DNA of 64,000 nucleotides from Mucilaginibacter endophyticus (lineage in GTDB: Bacteria > Bacteroidota > Bacteroidia > Sphingobacteriales > Sphingobacteriaceae): positions 62,001 to 126,000 of the forward strand of contig NZ_QPCG01000012.1 of the NCBI RefSeq assembly GCF_003351025.1, in the 5' to 3' direction. The notes under the pieces were generated by a model. That model had not been told where the DNA came from. It was given only the letters and a program-made list of their open reading frames with translations, and searched no databases. The translations under genes were made by a program, and so were the position numbers. Positions 9,446 through 18,249 of this stretch are shown one piece after another. Each line of letters begins with the position of its first letter. The stretch's first letter is position 1.

Positions 9446-11725
9446 TTAACTGTTAGCAGCGGCTTTTGCCTGTGCATCAACCACAGCAATGGTAACCATG
9501 TTTACAATTTCGCGCACCGAACTGCCTAATTGCAGTACGTGTACCGGCTTTTTCAAGCCAACCAATATAGGGCCTACCGCTTCGGCGCCACCTATCTCCT
9601 GCAAAAGTTTGTAAGCTATGTTGCCCGATTCCAGGTTAGGGAAGATCAGTGTATTTGCCGGTTTTCCATTTAGCGTTGAGAACGGAAAGTTATCCGCAAG
9701 CAAATCTGCATTGAGTGCAAAGTTAGCCTGCATATCACCATCAACTACCATATCCGGATACTTTTCATGCAGGATAGCTACTGTTTCGCGGGTTTTTTCA
9801 GGAACCTCACCTTCGTTTGAACCAAAGTTTGAATATGATAATACTGCGATCCTCGGGCTGATATTAAATTGCTTTACCGAGCGCTCTATGAGTACTGTAA
9901 TATCCACGAGGTCATTAACACAAGGATTTACATTCACCGTGGTATCGCCAAAAAACACCGGACCTTTTGCTGTGATCATCATATACATACCTGCAACGCG
10001 GTTCACACCTTCTTCGGTACCAATGATCTGCAATGCAGGTTTCACTGTAGTTACATAGTTTTTGGTTAAGCCGGAGATTAAAGCATCGGCACGGCCAAAC
10101 TGCACCATACAAGCGCCGTAGTAGTTACGGTCTACCAATAGTTTCTTAGCCTCGTACAAGGTTACCCCTCTGCGCTGGCGTTTGTTGTATAAAAACTCAG
10201 CGTACTCGTCCATGTGCTCACAGCCTTCGCGCGGGTCAATGATGTGCACATCTCCTAAATCAAGGTCGTTATCATGAATGATCTTTTTGATCCTTGCTTC
10301 GTTACCCAGCAAAATAGGGGTAGCAATACCCTCTTCCTTTACAATCTGGGCCGATCTCAGGATCTTATAATTATCAGCCTCAGCAAATACAACACGCTTA
10401 GGATCCTGTTTCGCTTTGGCGGTAAGGTTACGCAATAGCTTATCATTAGTACCTAAACGTGACCTTAATTCTTCCTGGTAAGCATCCCAATCGGTGATCA
10501 CTTTACGGGCTACTCCAGATGCTATAGCTGCTTTTGCCACCGCCATAGATACCTCGGTGATCAGCCTTTGATCCATCGGCTTCGGGATGATATAATCCTT
10601 GCCAAATTTAAGGTTGGTAAGGTTATACGCCAGGTTAACAGCTTCCGGAACCGGCTTTTTAGCCATCTCTGCGATAGCATGCGTGGCCGCTATTTTCATT
10701 TCTTCGTTAATAGCAGTTGCCCTAACGTCAAGTGCTCCGCGGAAGATATAAGGGAAACCAAGTACGTTGTTCACCTGGTTAGGAAAATCAGAACGACCAG
10801 TTGCCATAATGATATCGTTGCGGGTGCCGGCTGCAAGATCATAATCAATTTCAGGCACCGGGTTGGCCATTGCAAAAACAATAGGTTTTTTAGCCATCGC
10901 CTTCAACATATCGGGCGTTACCACATTACCTGCCGAAAGACCAACAAACACATCGGCATCCTTCATTGCGTCGGCCAGTGTTTTTACATCGGTACGGGTG
11001 GTGGCAAATTCCATCCTGATATCATCAAGATCGGTACGTTCCTGGTTTAATACGCCGTTAATGTCAAACATCACCAGGTTTTCTTTTTTAACCCCTAATG
11101 ACAGATACATTTTTGAGCATGATACCGCGGCAGCACCTGCGCCGTTAACTACCATTTTTATCTTATCCAGTTTTTTCCCCTGTATTTCGCAGGCGTTCAT
11201 TAAAGCCGCGCCTGATATGATAGCAGTACCATGTTGATCGTCATGCATTACCGGGATATTCATTTCGGCTTTCAGCCTGCGTTCAATTTCGAAGCAGGTT
11301 GGGGCCGAGATATCTTCAAGGTTTACACCGCCAAAAGTGGGTTCAAGCGCCTTAACTATGTTTACAAAATCATCAACACTTTTGGCGTTCAGCTCAAGGT
11401 CAAAAACGTCGATATCCGCATAAATCTTAAAAAGCAGGCCCTTACCTTCCATTACCGGCTTGCTGGCCTCAGGACCAATATTGCCCAACCCCAATACGGC
11501 GGTACCATTGCTGATCACCGCAACCAGGTTACCTTTAGCGGTATATTTATAAACATCTTCGGTATTATCGGCGATCTTTAAACATGGTTCAGCTACCCCC
11601 GGAGAGTAAGCCATAGTTAAGTCGCGCTGCGAATTTGTTGGTTTGGTAGGTACAACTTGTATCTTCCCGGGACGGCCTTGAGAGTGGTAATTCAGCGCGT
11701 CCTGTTTTCGGTTAGTTTTATTCAT
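9446..11725 (-). CDS. maeB: NADP-dependent malic enzyme with phosphotransacetylase-like domain
   Basis: Predicted to convert malate to pyruvate and CO2 with NADP. The 759-residue protein has the MaeB layout: malic N-terminal domain ('MAYSPGVAEPCLKI'), NAD-binding domain ('VVNGAGAAAVSCSKMYLSLG'), then a phosphate acetyltransferase-like domain from about residue 430 ('RVVFAEADNYKILRSAQ'). In MaeB proteins this last domain is regulatory, often sensing acetyl-CoA; I infer the same here. I chose the ATG at 11723-11725 ('MNKTNRKQDALNYH'). A start 16 codons further out has no family support and falls in the promoter. The gene appears to be a single transcription unit. Confidence 0.93.
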   Translation of the reverse strand: MNKTNRKQDALNYHSQGRPGKIQVVPTKPTNSQRDLTMAYSPGVAEPCLKIADNTEDVYKYTAKGNLVAVISNGTAVLGLGNIGPEASKPVMEGKGLLFKIYADIDVFDLELNAKSVDDFVNIVKALEPTFGGVNLEDISAPTCFEIERRLKAEMNIPVMHDDQHGTAIISGAALMNACEIQGKKLDKIKMVVNGAGAAAVSCSKMYLSLGVKKENLVMFDINGVLNQERTDLDDIRMEFATTRTDVKTLADAMKDADVFVGLSAGNVVTPDMLKAMAKKPIVFAMANPVPEIDYDLAAGTRNDIIMATGRSDFPNQVNNVLGFPYIFRGALDVRATAINEEMKIAATHAIAEMAKKPVPEAVNLAYNLTNLKFGKDYIIPKPMDQRLITEVSMAVAKAAIASGVARKVITDWDAYQEELRSRLGTNDKLLRNLTAKAKQDPKRVVFAEADNYKILRSAQIVKEEGIATPILLGNEARIKKIIHDNDLDLGDVHIIDPREGCEHMDEYAEFLYNKRQRRGVTLYEAKKLLVDRNYYGACMVQFGRADALISGLTKNYVTTVKPALQIIGTEEGVNRVAGMYMMITAKGPVFFGDTTVNVNPCVNDLVDITVLIERSVKQFNISPRIAVLSYSNFGSNEGEVPEKTRETVAILHEKYPDMVVDGDMQANFALNADLLADNFPFSTLNGKPANTLIFPNLESGNIAYKLLQEIGGAEAVGPILVGLKKPVHVLQLGSSVREIVNMVTIAVVDAQAKAAANS

Positions 11726-11745
11726 TTTTTTCAAATTGAAGCGCC

Positions 11746-11773
11746 CAAAATTACAATTCTTTTTACGGAACAA
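11746..11773 (-). promoter_or_regulatory. maeB promoter (TTG-N17-TAATTTTG)
   Basis: Minus-strand -7 box TAATTTTG at 11746-11753 matches TAnnTTTG exactly, with a -33 TTG at 11771-11773 and a 17-base spacer. The predicted start is near 11740, leaving about 15 bases before the ATG at 11725. This promoter also argues against the longer reading of the gene. Confidence 0.65.
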
Positions 11774-11871
11774 GCATAAAAAAGCCCCTTTTTACGATTA
11801 TGTTAAAAAGAGGATAAAATACGGTTAATGTTTTGATAAGATGCGTTTAAAAGATTGTATTTAGCAAAAAT

Positions 11872-12240
11872 CTACTTTTTCTTTTTCGCCTTCTCCATGT
11901 TCTTTTGTACCCTAAACTTTACAATTTTGGTGATCAGTTCCAATGGCATCGGCTCATCTAACGGAAACTGAACTGAACCTTTAGCGCCTTTATAGCCCGA
12001 AAGTTCTTCTTTAAACTCTTCTAAACCTTGCGGGGCCGGGTAAAAACCAATGTGATTTTTAAAGCCGCCGAAATGCACCAAATTGCCGTTAAGTATAAAC
12101 GTAGGAATAGCATATTTGATAGCCTCTTCGGCTTCCGGAGCAGCTGCCTTTATCGTAGCCCGTACCAACTGCAGTTTCTGTTGAACATCCTCCGGGAAAC
12201 CGGCGATATATTCATCAATATTCTCCTTTGGCTTTTCCAT
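11872..12240 (-). CDS. DUF1801 / YdhG-like small protein
   Basis: A 122-residue cytoplasmic protein of the DUF1801 family (YdhG/YdeI-like). It shows the usual core: 'IDEYIAGFPEDVQQKLQLVRATIKAA', 'EEAIKYAIPTF', 'VHFGGFKNHIGFYP', and a basic lysine-rich tail. Members are small alpha/beta proteins; one branch has been proposed to chaperone iron, but the family function is unsettled and I do not assign one. It stands alone between malic enzyme and a pair of palindromic repeats. Confidence 0.85.
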   Translation of the reverse strand: MEKPKENIDEYIAGFPEDVQQKLQLVRATIKAAAPEAEEAIKYAIPTFILNGNLVHFGGFKNHIGFYPAPQGLEEFKEELSGYKGAKGSVQFPLDEPMPLELITKIVKFRVQKNMEKAKKKK

Positions 12241-12280
12241 GTTGATGAGTAATTGGTTGAAATAAATCTACGAAAAAAAA

Positions 12281-12374
12281 CATGTCATTGCGAGGAGGAA
12301 CGACGAAGCAATCGCATGCTATACAGGGCGGCTATGCTTCCGTGCGATTGCCATGCTTCGCTTATAATGACATG
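12281..12374. repeat. GTCATTGCGAGG palindromic repeat, copy 2
   Basis: Arms start CATGTCATTGCGAGG and end ATAATGACATG. The inner parts are GACGAAGCAATCGCATG and GTGCGATTGCCATGCTTCG. The pairing is interrupted by small differences, so this copy looks older than copy 3 beside it. Confidence 0.85.
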
Positions 12375-12435
12375 GTTTTGTTTACGTCCCAGACATCGGT
12401 TGCGGAAGTTTCTTATTTCTAATAAACTTTCTTCA

Positions 12436-12529
12436 AAAAGGCGTCATTGCGAGGAACGAAGCAATCCCAAACTATACAGGGCGGACCTGCTAACCGGGGA
12501 TTGCTTCGTTCCTCGCAATGACGCCTTTT
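12436..12529. repeat. GTCATTGCGAGG palindromic repeat, copy 3 (perfect 33-bp arms)
   Basis: Left arm 12436-12468 and right arm 12497-12529 are perfect reverse complements over 33 bases, with a 28-base loop. The arms run from AAAAGGCGTCATTGC inward to GAAGCAATCCC. The absence of any arm mismatch suggests recent insertion or strong selection for pairing. Confidence 0.92.
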
Positions 12530-12557
12530 ATAATTCTATTATATACTAATATAAAAC

Positions 12558-13835
12558 TTAATTCTTCGAATACCCGCCGTCATCCTGCACATTGGCAGCA
12601 ACTTCACCGGCCGATACTTTCAGCATAGCGCCTACTGGTGCACGATTAGTTTTAAGATGGTTCCAAACCTTCAGGTCAGATACTTCGCAGCCAAACTTAT
12701 CAGCTATGGAGGCAAGGGTTTCGCCTTTTCTTACTTTATGATGGGTTGGAATATGGCGCTCCGATTTAGCCGGTGAGTATTGAACAGCGGCATAAGTAGC
12801 CGGTTTAGCTGCAGCTGTTGATATTGGAGCATCAACACCATTTAATACATTATACAAAGCAGCATAATTACCTTTTGCGGTTTGCGGAATAATAAGCCTG
12901 CGTGGTGTTTTAGGACTACCATTAACTACCGCCATTCGGTACGATGGATTAAGAATGGTGATCTCCCTTAAGCTAACATCAAGTGCCTGGGCAACGTTGC
13001 TCAAAGGCACTACCCTCTTCACCATCACCGTATCAGTACGGGTAGAGAAATTACAGGCTTGTGCCACAATGTTATGCTTATTGAAATAGTTCATTACATA
13101 GTTCATGGCGATAAAAGCTGGTACATAACCACGGGTTTCAACAGGCAGGTACTGACGGATGCTCCAGAAATCAGTTACACCACCTGCTTTTTCAACAGCA
13201 CGCTCTACATTACTTTTACCACAATTATATGAAGCAATGGCCAGCAGCCAGTCGCCAAACTCCTGATAGGCATCTTTTAGGTAGGCCGCCGCCGCATAGC
13301 TCGACTGGATTGGGTCACGGCGCTCATCAACATAGTTATCCATGTTAAGACCGTAAATTTTTGCAGTGGTACCCATAAATTGCCAAAGACCTGTTGCCCC
13401 AACCCTTGATACCGCGTTAGGATCAAGCTTTGATTCAACAATAGACAAAAACTTTATTTCATCGGGGATACCGGCTTCACGAAAAGCTTTTTCATAAATA
13501 GGGAAGTAATATTTGGTTAAGCCGGCAACCTGTCCCATTTCGTCGCGGTTGTGCATATACAGGTCGATATAGGCCTGCACATATTCGTTATAGTCAAGCT
13601 GGATATCCTTACGGATAGAATCTAACCTGCGTTTATACATACCACCGTATGAACTTAAGGGCATTGGCTGATTAAGCACCGGTAAAATGGTGGTATCAGC
13701 ATTTATAGCATCTGCGTTAACCCTGGTTACCTGGTTTACTTGCTTAACTGTTTTTGCCGAATTGGTTGTTATTGATTCGGCCTGTAAAATTTGGAGTGAT
13801 AAGAGGCAAATGGTCAGCGTAAATAATCTCTTCAT
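12558..13835 (-). CDS. LysM-containing lytic transglycosylase (MltD-like)
   Basis: A 425-residue exported enzyme predicted to cleave peptidoglycan between MurNAc and GlcNAc. A signal peptide (residues 1-19) is followed by an SLT domain with the catalytic glutamate at E134 in 'SIVESKLDPNAVSRVGATG' and the motif 'GLWQFMGTTAKIYGL'. A C-terminal LysM cell-wall binding domain lies near 365-410 ('HKVRKGETLASIADKFGC'). A region around 260-310 ('VVPLSNVAQALDVSLREI') may be a degenerate second LysM. It follows gatA by 66 bases on the same strand. The SLT-LysM order is that of MltD. Confidence 0.92.
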   Translation of the reverse strand: MKRLFTLTICLLSLQILQAESITTNSAKTVKQVNQVTRVNADAINADTTILPVLNQPMPLSSYGGMYKRRLDSIRKDIQLDYNEYVQAYIDLYMHNRDEMGQVAGLTKYYFPIYEKAFREAGIPDEIKFLSIVESKLDPNAVSRVGATGLWQFMGTTAKIYGLNMDNYVDERRDPIQSSYAAAAYLKDAYQEFGDWLLAIASYNCGKSNVERAVEKAGGVTDFWSIRQYLPVETRGYVPAFIAMNYVMNYFNKHNIVAQACNFSTRTDTVMVKRVVPLSNVAQALDVSLREITILNPSYRMAVVNGSPKTPRRLIIPQTAKGNYAALYNVLNGVDAPISTAAAKPATYAAVQYSPAKSERHIPTHHKVRKGETLASIADKFGCEVSDLKVWNHLKTNRAPVGAMLKVSAGEVAANVQDDGGYSKN

Positions 13836-13901
13836 TTAGTGCGGGATTTGATTAATTTATAATGCCCAAAGCATCAGCATTTTACTAAAATATCATTTTT
13901 A

Positions 13902-15326
13902 TTACAGTTCAAGAAAATATTTGGCAAAATCTAATAGCTGCTGCTCGCCAAAGTGCTTTGTTAATAACTGTAAACCTAACGGCAAACCATTGCTGTTATT
14001 GCCCGTAGGGATTGATATAGCCGGAACACCGGTTAAAGAGGCTTGTACGGTAAATATGTCAGAAAGATACATTACCACCGGATCTTTCTCTTCCTTACCT
14101 ATTTCAAAGGCCGGTTCAGGAGCCGATGGCACCAGTATAAAATCGTACTCTTCCAGTATCTGGTTGGTTTTTTCCTGTATCAGTCGGCGTACCTTTTGTG
14201 CCTTGGCATAATAAGCGTCATAATATCCGGCGCTCAATACAAAGGTACCCGTCATGATGCGGCGCTTTACTTCTTTACCAAAGCCTTCAGAACGCGAGCG
14301 CTTATAAGTTGATTGCAGATCGGTAGCCAGCGGACTGCGATAGCCATAGTGCACGCCATCATATCTTGCCAGGTTTGATGAGGCTTCGGCCATCGCCAGG
14401 ATGTAATAGGTCGGCACAAGGTATTCCAGCAGTTCAAAAGCAATTGGGGTAACCGTGTGGCCATCGGCACGCAGCTTGTCTATATATTGTATGAGGTTTT
14501 CTTTTACTTCATTATCAACACCCGGGCTTGATATAGCTTCCTGGAGGTAGGCTATTTTCTTTTTGCCCGGCTTTTGAAGATTGGTATATGATGCAGGAGG
14601 TGGCGTTTGCGATAGTGTGCTGTCGAACTCATCAGGTCCGGCAAGTACTTCAAGCAATAAAGCAGCATCTTCAACCGATTTGGTGATTGGCCCAACCTGG
14701 TCAAACGATGATGCATAGGCGATAATGCCATGCCTTGAAATTGTTCCGTAAGTTGGCTTTAAACCTACAACGCCACAAAAAGAGGCAGGTTGCCTTACCG
14801 AACCACCGGTATCGGTACCTAATGCCGCATGGCACATCCCGGCCTGCACGGCCACGGCCGAGCCGCCCGATGAGCCACCCGCAACCTTAGTTTCATCAGC
14901 ATGGTTTTTTACCGGACCAAAATATGATGACTCGTTGGTAGCGCCCATAGCAAATTCATCGCAATTGCAACGACCAATGATCACCGCGTCTTCGGCCAGC
15001 AGGCGTTCAACTACAGTTGATGAAAAAATTGAAGTGAAACCGGTCAGGATTTTTGAGGAGGCATTAACCTCGTGTCCTTTGTAGCAGATATTATCTTTTA
15101 TGCCGATAACCATACCGGCTAACTTACCGGCAGTGCCATTTTTTATTTTATTGTCAACATGTTGTGCGGCAAGCAAAGCCTCATCTGCAAACACTTCATT
15201 AAAAGCATTTAAATGAGCGTTCTTTTCAATCTCGATCAAATAGCCTTTTACAAGACCTTCAACAGTAATTTCCGCACGTTGTAACCCACTCTTTATCTCG
15301 GTTAAAGTGGAATAAATATTAGCCAT
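13902..15326 (-). CDS. gatA: Glutamyl/aspartyl-tRNA amidotransferase subunit A
   Basis: The amidase subunit of GatCAB, which releases ammonia from glutamine to convert Glu-tRNA(Gln) or Asp-tRNA(Asn) to the correct amide form. The 474 residues carry the amidase signature 'GGSSGGSAVAVQAG' (150-163) and the full Ser-cisSer-Lys triad: K77 in 'GIKDNI', S152 and S176 in 'DTGGSVRQP'. gatB and gatC are not nearby. A terminator-like hairpin between tatA and gatA ends just before the gatA ATG, so expression may depend on readthrough or on a promoter I cannot see. Confidence 0.95.
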   Translation of the reverse strand: MANIYSTLTEIKSGLQRAEITVEGLVKGYLIEIEKNAHLNAFNEVFADEALLAAQHVDNKIKNGTAGKLAGMVIGIKDNICYKGHEVNASSKILTGFTSIFSSTVVERLLAEDAVIIGRCNCDEFAMGATNESSYFGPVKNHADETKVAGGSSGGSAVAVQAGMCHAALGTDTGGSVRQPASFCGVVGLKPTYGTISRHGIIAYASSFDQVGPITKSVEDAALLLEVLAGPDEFDSTLSQTPPPASYTNLQKPGKKKIAYLQEAISSPGVDNEVKENLIQYIDKLRADGHTVTPIAFELLEYLVPTYYILAMAEASSNLARYDGVHYGYRSPLATDLQSTYKRSRSEGFGKEVKRRIMTGTFVLSAGYYDAYYAKAQKVRRLIQEKTNQILEEYDFILVPSAPEPAFEIGKEEKDPVVMYLSDIFTVQASLTGVPAISIPTGNNSNGLPLGLQLLTKHFGEQQLLDFAKYFLEL

Positions 15327-15334
15327 GGGGCTAA

Positions 15335-15382
15335 AATAAAAAACTTATCTGTTGAAATAAGAAATAAATCAACAGATAAGTT
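15335..15382 (-). terminator. Hairpin plus T-run between tatA and gatA
   Basis: On the minus strand a perfect 14-bp stem (TCAACAGATAAGTT at the 3' side, 13-base loop) is followed directly by TTTTTTATTTT, a classic intrinsic terminator. It ends about 10 bases before the gatA start codon, so it could also work as an attenuator. Confidence 0.75.
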
Positions 15383-15429
15383 CATATACTAAGTAAAAGC
15401 GGCATTAAAACCTAATCCCTGTTAGGGAA

Positions 15430-15606
15430 TTAAGCTTTTTTTTCTTCAGATGATGAAGAAGATGAGCCTTCGCCGTTTTGCGCGTCTTTAAATTCCTTAA
15501 CGCCTTTTCCTAAGCCTCTCATTAGTTCAGGGATTTTTTTACCGCCGAATAATAAAAGTATCGCAATGATGATCAGAATAATTTCTGGTGCGCCTAATCC
15601 ACCCAT
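15430..15606 (-). CDS. tatA: Twin-arginine translocase TatA (58 aa)
   Basis: A 58-residue single-pass membrane protein that fits TatA/TatE, the pore-forming part of the pathway exporting folded twin-arginine proteins. The N-terminal helix 'PEIILIIIIAILLLFGGKKIP' contains the conserved FGGKKIPE hinge, and the amphipathic helix 'LMRGLGKGVKEFKDAQ' follows. The tail is short and ends in serines, glutamates and lysines (SSSSSEEKKA). It lies 32 bases downstream of a longer paralogue. It is shorter than common automatic length cut-offs and easily missed. tatC is not in the window. Confidence 0.92.
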   Translation of the reverse strand: MGGLGAPEIILIIIAILLLFGGKKIPELMRGLGKGVKEFKDAQNGEGSSSSSSEEKKA

Positions 15607-15638
15607 GATTTTAAGTTTTTATGTATGATTAAATTATA

Positions 15639-16076
15639 TTAAGATTTGTACTCTTCGTGTTTTTCTGCCTCAGAATGATTTTCAGTAGTAGCTTTAGTTA
15701 GATTAATATGGCTCTCATGTTCCGGCTCGGCAGGAGTATTTACATGGTAACCGCTCATTGGCATTGTGTTTGGAACATTGTTTTCAACAACAGGCACATG
15801 ATGCTCGGCTGTTTCAGGGGCTTCTGAAGCTTTTTCATCTAAAAGCGGGGTTTCCTCTTTTTTAGGTTCCGGCTTTTTGTCTTCGTAATTATTGATCTGA
15901 TTGTTGATCTCACGTTTAACATCTTCGGAGGCGTCTTTGAATTCGCGGATGCCTTTACCCAGGCTTTTTGCCAGGCCAGGCAGCTTTTCGCCGCCAAATA
16001 GCATCAATGCTGCAAAAAGTATCAGTACCATCTCGCCTGTACCAATATTTAAAAATAACAAAACTGAACTTAACAT
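15639..16076 (-). CDS. TatA/TatB-like protein with long acidic tail
   Basis: A 145-residue second Tat component. The N-terminal transmembrane helix and hinge 'VLILFAALMLFGGEKLPGL' precede the amphipathic helix 'AKSLGKGIREFKDASEDVK', and a long hydrophilic tail rich in Glu, Pro and His follows. The tail length recalls TatB, but FGGEKLP is a TatA-type hinge and Bacteroidota usually lack a clear TatB, so the split of roles with the 58-residue paralogue is open. A perfect -7 box (TATATTTG, 16096-16103) lies 20 bases upstream, so the two tat genes probably form one transcript ended by the hairpin at 15335-15382. Confidence 0.88.
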   Translation of the reverse strand: MLSSVLLFLNIGTGEMVLILFAALMLFGGEKLPGLAKSLGKGIREFKDASEDVKREINNQINNYEDKKPEPKKEETPLLDEKASEAPETAEHHVPVVENNVPNTMPMSGYHVNTPAEPEHESHINLTKATTENHSEAEKHEEYKS

Positions 16077-16095
16077 AGCATTCTGTTTAAGGATA

Positions 16096-16103
16096 CAAAT
16101 ATA
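16096..16103 (-). promoter_or_regulatory. -7 box upstream of the tat pair
   Basis: TATATTTG on the minus strand matches TAnnTTTG exactly and would start transcription near 16090, about 14 bases before the ATG of the longer Tat gene. I see no clear -33 TTG, so confidence is moderate. Confidence 0.45.
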
Positions 16104-16135
16104 TACAATTAAAATTTCTTATCGTTCATAACTAA

Positions 16136-17449
16136 TTAGTTAGGCGCCAGCCAGATCTTAGGGTTAACAGGTGTAGCTCCTTTATAAATTTCAAAGTGAG
16201 CCTCTGTTTCGCCTGTTGATGGATCTGTTGCCACCACCCCAATGGCTTGTTTGGTGCTTACTTTCTGCCCCCTTGCAACGCTAACCGACCGTAAATTACT
16301 GTATGCAGTAAAGTATTCACCATGTACAATAACCACCAGGTAAGTACCACTCACGTCCATCACTTTTACAACGGTACCGTCAAATATCGCCCTTACCGCG
16401 CTGCCCGAGTTAGTCCGGATATCCAGACCATTGCTTTCACTGCGGATACCTTCAGGGGTTGTATAAATACCGAATCCCTGCGTTACAATACCATTAGCAA
16501 CCGGCCATGGCAAACTACCACGGTTACCCAAAAAGTCGTTTGACAATCGGGCTGCTTCAGGCGTAGCATTCAGCACGCTTGATGTACTGCGTGTTGCAGC
16601 TGGTTTAACCGGAGCAGGTGCGGCAGGAGCCGGTTTGTTTTCGGCCTTTGCCTTGGCAGCAGCCAGCCTTGCAGCTTCTTCTGCACGGCGTCTTTCTTCC
16701 TCTTCAGCCCTGCGCCTTGCTTCCTCAATTTCCCTCCGGATCGCGTCGTTTATAGCGCGGTTGGTTTTTACAATCTTAGCCTGCAGGTCCTTTTGTTGTT
16801 TTTTTAGGATCCCCTCATGCTGTGACAGATCGCTCACCAGCTTAACCTGGTTGGTGCGCTCATTACCCAGCGTTTCTTTTTCTTTTTGCTGATCTTTTAA
16901 AAGATTATTTTTTTCATCTTTTGTTCGGTCAAGCTCATTGATCTTAACGTGCAGCTCCTTTTGTGTTCCCTGTATATAATTGGCTTGCCGCTCACGGTAT
17001 GTACCAAACTGTTGTAAATATTTTAAACGTTTATAAGCCTGGTTAAAGTCTTTTGACGCAAAAAGGAACATCATTTTATTGTACGCACTCTGGTTGCGGT
17101 ATGCAAACAGGATCATGGCCGCGTATTCCTTTTTAAGCTGGTCTAACTGTGATTGTAAACTACGTACGTTATTATTACTCTCAGAGATTTGGTTATCCAA
17201 ATTTCTTACCTCCGAGTTGATATTCTCAATTTTTTCCTGGCGCAGGTTTATTTGCGCCTTGAGGATGCTTAACTGCTTTAGTGAAGCCTTTTTGTTATTT
17301 AAAGTTTCCTGATAATCTTCATTTAATTGTTCAAGCTCTTTGTTTAGCTGAGCTTTGCGGCGTTTTAATTCGTCACTGCTTTGGGCACGTACTGTAACCA
17401 CTGCAAACACCAATAATAAAAAGAAAACTGCTTTAAAAAACTTCATCAA
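16136..17449 (-). CDS. EnvC-like murein hydrolase activator (degenerate M23 domain)
   Basis: A 437-residue periplasmic protein: signal peptide (1-22, ending VRAQ), a long coiled coil (about 24-250, very rich in K/E/Q/R), an alanine/proline linker, and a C-terminal M23/LytM fold (about 315-437). Metal-binding positions of active M23 peptidases appear lost: the first motif reads 'SNGLDI' rather than HxGxD, and the HxH motif reads 'EAHFEI'. That pattern is the one in EnvC, which activates amidases at division rather than cutting peptidoglycan itself. It is 14 bases after the DUF4292 gene on the same strand. Confidence 0.88.
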   Translation of the reverse strand: MMKFFKAVFFLLLVFAVVTVRAQSSDELKRRKAQLNKELEQLNEDYQETLNNKKASLKQLSILKAQINLRQEKIENINSEVRNLDNQISESNNNVRSLQSQLDQLKKEYAAMILFAYRNQSAYNKMMFLFASKDFNQAYKRLKYLQQFGTYRERQANYIQGTQKELHVKINELDRTKDEKNNLLKDQQKEKETLGNERTNQVKLVSDLSQHEGILKKQQKDLQAKIVKTNRAINDAIRREIEEARRRAEEEERRRAEEAARLAAAKAKAENKPAPAAPAPVKPAATRSTSSVLNATPEAARLSNDFLGNRGSLPWPVANGIVTQGFGIYTTPEGIRSESNGLDIRTNSGSAVRAIFDGTVVKVMDVSGTYLVVIVHGEYFTAYSNLRSVSVARGQKVSTKQAIGVVATDPSTGETEAHFEIYKGATPVNPKIWLAPN

Positions 17450-17463
17450 ATAAACTTTATTAA

Positions 17464-18249
17464 TTATTTGCCAGGCTCGTATCCTTCAGGGATGCTGAAA
17501 GGATAGTTTTGCTGTACTTCAAAATCGGCCTTAGTATAATGCAAATTAACTTGTATTTTTTTATCTTTTACTACTGAAGCTATATCTATTTGCGATGGCA
17601 GTATCCTGTTTGTTGCCTGGATAAAGGCATTATTGGTTACCTGTAGCGATTGGGCCTGGCCCTGATTATCCAGATTGGTTTGCGTAACCTTATTATCCGG
17701 ACCAAGTATCAGCTTGTAAACCAGATCATTCAGCGCGCCGCTCAACGTAGTGTTACCATCAGCGTGTTCAATGCTGGCCTGCTCGTTAACAAGCTCGGGC
17801 ACGGCATTGCCAATCAGCAATGATTCCAGCGTTTTATAATTAACCTGTTTACTTGCATAAGTATATATGTAGCTGAACGGCTTTTTAATATAAACACTTT
17901 GCAGGCGGTTAATAACCAGGATACTATCGGGCGTTATTACCGCGCGGGCGGCTTCAATGCCTAATACGGCGGTAATAGAAACCCAGATCATTTTATCTTT
18001 TGCAATCCTGATGTTCAGCGTAACATCATTACTGTTATTATTAATGCTGAGTTTACTTTTAGCCTTACCGGCAAATGTGGTAAAATTCACTTGGCTTGCC
18101 CGTATGGCCGCCAGTTTACTGGCAACATCATTGGGCTTCGCCGTCGAATCGGCCTTGCGGGCAACCAACACTTGCTTACGTGCTTTACAGCTTGCCATTA
18201 CCAGCAGGCAGCAAACTATAAGTAAACTATTCGCTATATTTTTTTTCAT
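17464..18249 (-). CDS. DUF4292 outer-membrane lipoprotein
   Basis: A 261-residue predicted lipoprotein: the N-terminus ends in a lipobox-like 'LVMASC', so the mature protein would start with a lipidated cysteine at residue 21. The rest matches DUF4292, a Bacteroidota family with a likely LolB/LolA-like beta fold ('FTTFAGKAKSKLSINNNSNDVTLNIRI', 'MIWVSITAVLGIEAARAVITPDS'). The transport role is inference from the fold. Its start overlaps the end of the upstream TPR gene by 23 bases, which implies translational coupling. The order TPR-DUF4292-EnvC is common in this phylum. Confidence 0.85.
   Translation of the reverse strand: MKKNIANSLLIVCCLLVMASCKARKQVLVARKADSTAKPNDVASKLAAIRASQVNFTTFAGKAKSKLSINNNSNDVTLNIRIAKDKMIWVSITAVLGIEAARAVITPDSILVINRLQSVYIKKPFSYIYTYASKQVNYKTLESLLIGNAVPELVNEQASIEHADGNTTLSGALNDLVYKLILGPDNKVTQTNLDNQGQAQSLQVTNNAFIQATNRILPSQIDIASVVKDKKIQVNLHYTKADFEVQQNYPFSIPEGYEPGK

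Larger units (their letters stand above)
12241..12557. other. Gene-free stretch filled by two palindromic repeats
   Basis: This 317-base gap between two minus-strand genes contains two copies of the GTCATTGCGAGG repeat (12281-12374 and 12436-12529) and short AT-rich spacers. An open frame on the plus strand is produced by the repeats themselves and has no sign of being a gene. Confidence 0.8.

Noticed and set aside
12253..12549. A 98-codon open frame across the gap upstream of the lytic transglycosylase
   Set aside because: It is made almost wholly of the two palindromic repeats read through, starts just outside the DUF1801 gene on the other strand, and has no family-like features.
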